A stretch of DNA of 64,000 nucleotides from CAYRWM01 sp964428055 (lineage in GTDB: Bacteria > Bacillota > Clostridia > Christensenellales > Christensenellaceae). Shown piece by piece: positions 61,923-64,000 of the stretch. Location of the stretch: the NCBI GenBank assembly GCA_964428055.1, contig CAYRWM010000002.1, positions 1-64,000 of the forward strand, read 5' to 3'. Made by a program: the position numbers and the translations under genes. Under the pieces are notes generated by a model, which did no database searches, was not told where the DNA came from, and was given only the letters and a program-made list of their open reading frames with translations. Numbering within the stretch: the first letter of the stretch is position 1; each line of letters starts with the position of its first letter.

Positions 61923-62636
61923 ATGAAAGGGAATACTGTTTTAACGAGAATCAAGATTATGAATATTGGAGTTATACTAGCCGGTGGGGTTGGAGCAAGA
62001 TTAAGTAAAACAGAAATAAAACAATACATAAAAATTGCAGACAAAGAGTGCATTTCTTATGTTATAGAAGCATTTGCAAATGCAAAAAACTGTGATGAAA
62101 TAGTTGTTGTTGAGAATGAAGCACAGTATAAAGAGAAGTATGTCGAAAAAGAATATGGTATCCACTGCTGTTGCGGAGGTAACACTCGTAATGAATCGAT
62201 TTATAATGGTCTACTGTACATAAACGATCATTTCCCAGAATGCGATAAAGTACTGTTTCATGATGGCGCAAGACCTTTTATTAGACAAGATATAGTTGAA
62301 GACTTTTTTGATCTGCTAGATGAAAATGACTGCGTTGTTAACTGTGTTGAAATAACTGATGGTATAGGGAAATACATGAACAGAATTGCGGAACGTGATG
62401 AATATTATATTTCACAAACACCTGAAGGCTTTCATTTCAAGCAATTCTTTAAAGCTTTTAAGTACGACAAACCCATACTGGCTCTAACACATCATTTGCC
62501 GGAAGATGCAAAAATAGGCCATTACAGAAAGTTTCCTTATAACCTAAAACTTACTAAGCAAGAAGACCTTTTTGTTGCAGAAGTATTAATCAAATCGGGT
62601 TTTATAGAATATATGAAGAGCATAAAGAACTTATAA
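61923..62636 (+). CDS. IspD/TarI-like cytidylyltransferase
   Basis: A nucleotidyltransferase of the IspD family, 237 residues from ATG 61923 or 225 from ATG 61959. The second start gives the usual N terminus NIGVILAGGVGARLSK and has GAGAA upstream; both are possible. LFHDGARPFI and QTPEGFHF correspond to the IspD blocks HDAARPF and QTPQ. IspD makes CDP-methylerythritol; relatives make CDP-ribitol for teichoic acids. Substituted motifs (GGVGARL in place of GSGxRM) and the polysaccharide neighbourhood with LicD favour an alditol-phosphate role over isoprenoid synthesis. This is an inference. Confidence 0.85.
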   Translation: MKGNTVLTRIKIMNIGVILAGGVGARLSKTEIKQYIKIADKECISYVIEAFANAKNCDEIVVVENEAQYKEKYVEKEYGIHCCCGGNTRNESIYNGLLYINDHFPECDKVLFHDGARPFIRQDIVEDFFDLLDENDCVVNCVEITDGIGKYMNRIAERDEYYISQTPEGFHFKQFFKAFKYDKPILALTHHLPEDAKIGHYRKFPYNLKLTKQEDLFVAEVLIKSGFIEYMKSIKNL

Positions 62637-62669
62637 AAACCATTGAATCAAAATAAAGAATGCACAACC

Positions 62670-62705
62670 AAAAAACCAGACAGCCTAATAGACTATCTGG
62701 TTTTT
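62670..62705. terminator. Bidirectional terminator between the IspD-like and LCP genes
   Basis: aaaaaaccaga (62670-62680) pairs with tctggtttttt, giving A and T runs on both sides of a hairpin placed between two convergent genes. Confidence 0.85.
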
Positions 62706-62752
62706 TATCATATAGAACTATACATAGCTGCATATATTCTATCTAGACGTTA

Positions 62753-64000
62753 TTATCCATTCAACACAGAATTCAAAGCACTGCTAGCCGCCTGAAGTGA
62801 ATCCGAATCAGGCAAGAAAACATAGCGATTAACATGCGCTGTATATGTTACTTTTGAAGCACCCCTCCCTGAAATATCCATCATTTCAACATCCCATGAA
62901 GGTGAATCCAAAGAAATCTGAATCAAACTTCTCATTTCATCTGCTGACAAACTTGTACTTACATTTGCAGCAAATACATCCATAACAGTATTGAGTGTAC
63001 CAGGCGTCAATATTTCAGGTGAAGTTGCCTTCTCAATAATAGCCTTAATAACGATTTCATGATCTCTGCCTCTTTGATTATCACCATCTGATAAGTTATG
63101 CCGCTCTCGAGCAAATGCAATTGCTTGGTCACCATTTAGTTCATTAAGACCTTTGTCAAAGTGATAATTGGCACCTGAATATGAGTGCTCTGCAGTAAAC
63201 GAATTAGGTGAATCTACAGTAATGCCACCAAGAGCATCGACAATATTAACTACCGAAACAAAGTTTACCTTAGCATAGTAATTAAGCTTCAACTGATTAT
63301 CGAACAAACTCTCAACAGTCTTCATAGAGCAGTATACTCCATAATTACCGCAATGTGTAAGCTTATCCATCTTACTAGTATCGCCGTTTATTCCTACATA
63401 ACAATCACGCGGGATAGTTACCATAAGAATCTTCTTTGTGTTCGGATTAACCGCTGCTATGATATTAACATCTGATCTGCCTTTATCGCCAACAGAACCG
63501 TCTTTCTTGATTCCAGATGCATCCAAACCCGAAAGGTATATTAAAAAGGGATTATGCTTAACATCTTCAACCTGTTCATATACAACTTCAGTCTGAATCG
63601 TTTCACCAGTATCACTTATTACTACACTTGCCTCTTCAACAGACTGTTCCATAGTTTCAACCATGTTGTTTGCACTATTCATCAATCCGGCAACATAAAA
63701 AGAAGCAAAAATCATAAGTGCACTTAGAACTATAGCTACGATTCTGGGACCCTTTTTCCCTTTTCTAACATACAATAATATGATGATAATGCAACTAAGT
63801 ATTACTGCTATAAGCATAAACATCATAAAATACTTTTGTGGCAAAATCTGTGCCGAATAAGTAGTTATGAGAGCATATGCAATAAGAACCACCGCAACCA
63901 AGAATATTATCAGCGCTACTACAAACAAGGCACCAGATTTCTTTTTTTGCGGTGCACGCTTTTTACTATACTGGTTATCATCATAATACCTGTCAACCCG
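62753..64000 (-). CDS. LytR-CpsA-Psr (LCP) family wall-polymer ligase (5' partial)
   Basis: The frame is open to the window edge, so the TTG at 63928 is not the true start; the added N-terminal part is basic and cytoplasmic (YSKKRAPQKKKSG). Three membrane helices follow (FVVALIIFLVAVVLIAYAL, FMMFMLIAVILSCIIIILL, and IVAIVLSALMIFASF). The LCP domain outside the membrane has KGRSDVNIIAAVNP, TIPRDCYVGI and FARERHNLSDGDNQRGRDHE, the Asp and Arg residues that bind the polyprenyl pyrophosphate. It attaches undecaprenyl-linked polysaccharide to peptidoglycan and is likely the last step for the polymer encoded here. Confidence 0.93.
   Translation of the reverse strand, partial: RVDRYYDDNQYSKKRAPQKKKSGALFVVALIIFLVAVVLIAYALITTYSAQILPQKYFMMFMLIAVILSCIIIILLYVRKGKKGPRIVAIVLSALMIFASFYVAGLMNSANNMVETMEQSVEEASVVISDTGETIQTEVVYEQVEDVKHNPFLIYLSGLDASGIKKDGSVGDKGRSDVNIIAAVNPNTKKILMVTIPRDCYVGINGDTSKMDKLTHCGNYGVYCSMKTVESLFDNQLKLNYYAKVNFVSVVNIVDALGGITVDSPNSFTAEHSYSGANYHFDKGLNELNGDQAIAFARERHNLSDGDNQRGRDHEIVIKAIIEKATSPEILTPGTLNTVMDVFAANVSTSLSADEMRSLIQISLDSPSWDVEMMDISGRGASKVTYTAHVNRYVFLPDSDSLQAASSALNSVLNG

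Noticed and set aside
62753..63928. TTG at 63928 as the start of the LCP protein
   Set aside because: The frame continues to the window edge with a basic cytoplasmic tail typical of LCP proteins, and the TTG lies at the edge of the first membrane helix without a ribosome site.

Overview
The window comes from an anaerobic member of the Bacillota, most likely a clostridium. The evidence is the prfA-prmC-tsaC-ywlE-rpiB neighbourhood with rpmE and rho, a multisubunit ferredoxin-dependent 2-oxoacid oxidoreductase, frequent TTG/GTG starts behind strong GGAGG ribosome sites, LytR-CpsA-Psr and NlpC/P60 wall proteins, and the absence of any oxygenase or respiratory gene. I see no tRNA, rRNA, CRISPR array or insertion sequence. 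Both window edges cut through genes: an NlpC/P60 hydrolase at base 1 and an LCP protein at base 64000.

Bases 1-12.2 kb are core genome: a wall hydrolase, a PfkB-type sugar kinase, a translation/t6A operon (DUF1385, prmC, prfA, tsaC, arginine-phosphatase-like ywlE, rpiB), rpmE, rho, a metal-dependent hydrolase and a DUF1934 protein. Bases 12.3-18.8 kb are one tight operon: XRE-cupin regulator, acyl-CoA synthetase, cysteine synthase, P-loop ATPase, ferredoxin, and the alpha, beta and gamma subunits of a 2-oxoacid:ferredoxin oxidoreductase. It suits activation and reductive carboxylation of organic acids, or the reverse.

Bases 19.5-36.1 kb are a catabolic island and the most interesting part. 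A 13-gene leftward operon joins a ribose-type ABC importer to two dehydrogenases, a cyclase/lactonase-like metal hydrolase, an IlvD/Edd dehydratase, a divergent ketol-acid reductoisomerase, two C_GCAxxG_C_C proteins, and the complete lower meta-cleavage module (hydratase, 4-hydroxy-2-oxovalerate aldolase, acylating acetaldehyde dehydrogenase). There is no ring-cleaving enzyme. A divergent IclR regulator, a CoA-disulfide reductase-rhodanese and an ECF S component flank it. My reading is non-phosphorylative, oxidative breakdown of a deoxy or branched C5 sugar to pyruvate plus acetyl-CoA. nagB, an AarF-type kinase and a phasin-like protein follow.

Bases 39-64 kb are visibly more AT-rich and form a Wzx/Wzy-type surface polysaccharide locus: initiating transferase, amino-sugar dehydratase and aminotransferase, LicD, Wzy, a sialyltransferase-like GT52 enzyme, a ten-gene nonulosonic (legionaminic-like) acid and flippase operon, Wzz, an IspD-like cytidylyltransferase and the LCP ligase. 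The nonulosonate operon carries a FemAB/GNAT-type transferase, a second DegT-like protein and an extra epimerase that the textbook pathway lacks. Decay is visible: a GT2 gene broken by a one-base deletion, and the degraded remnant of a membrane protein gene.
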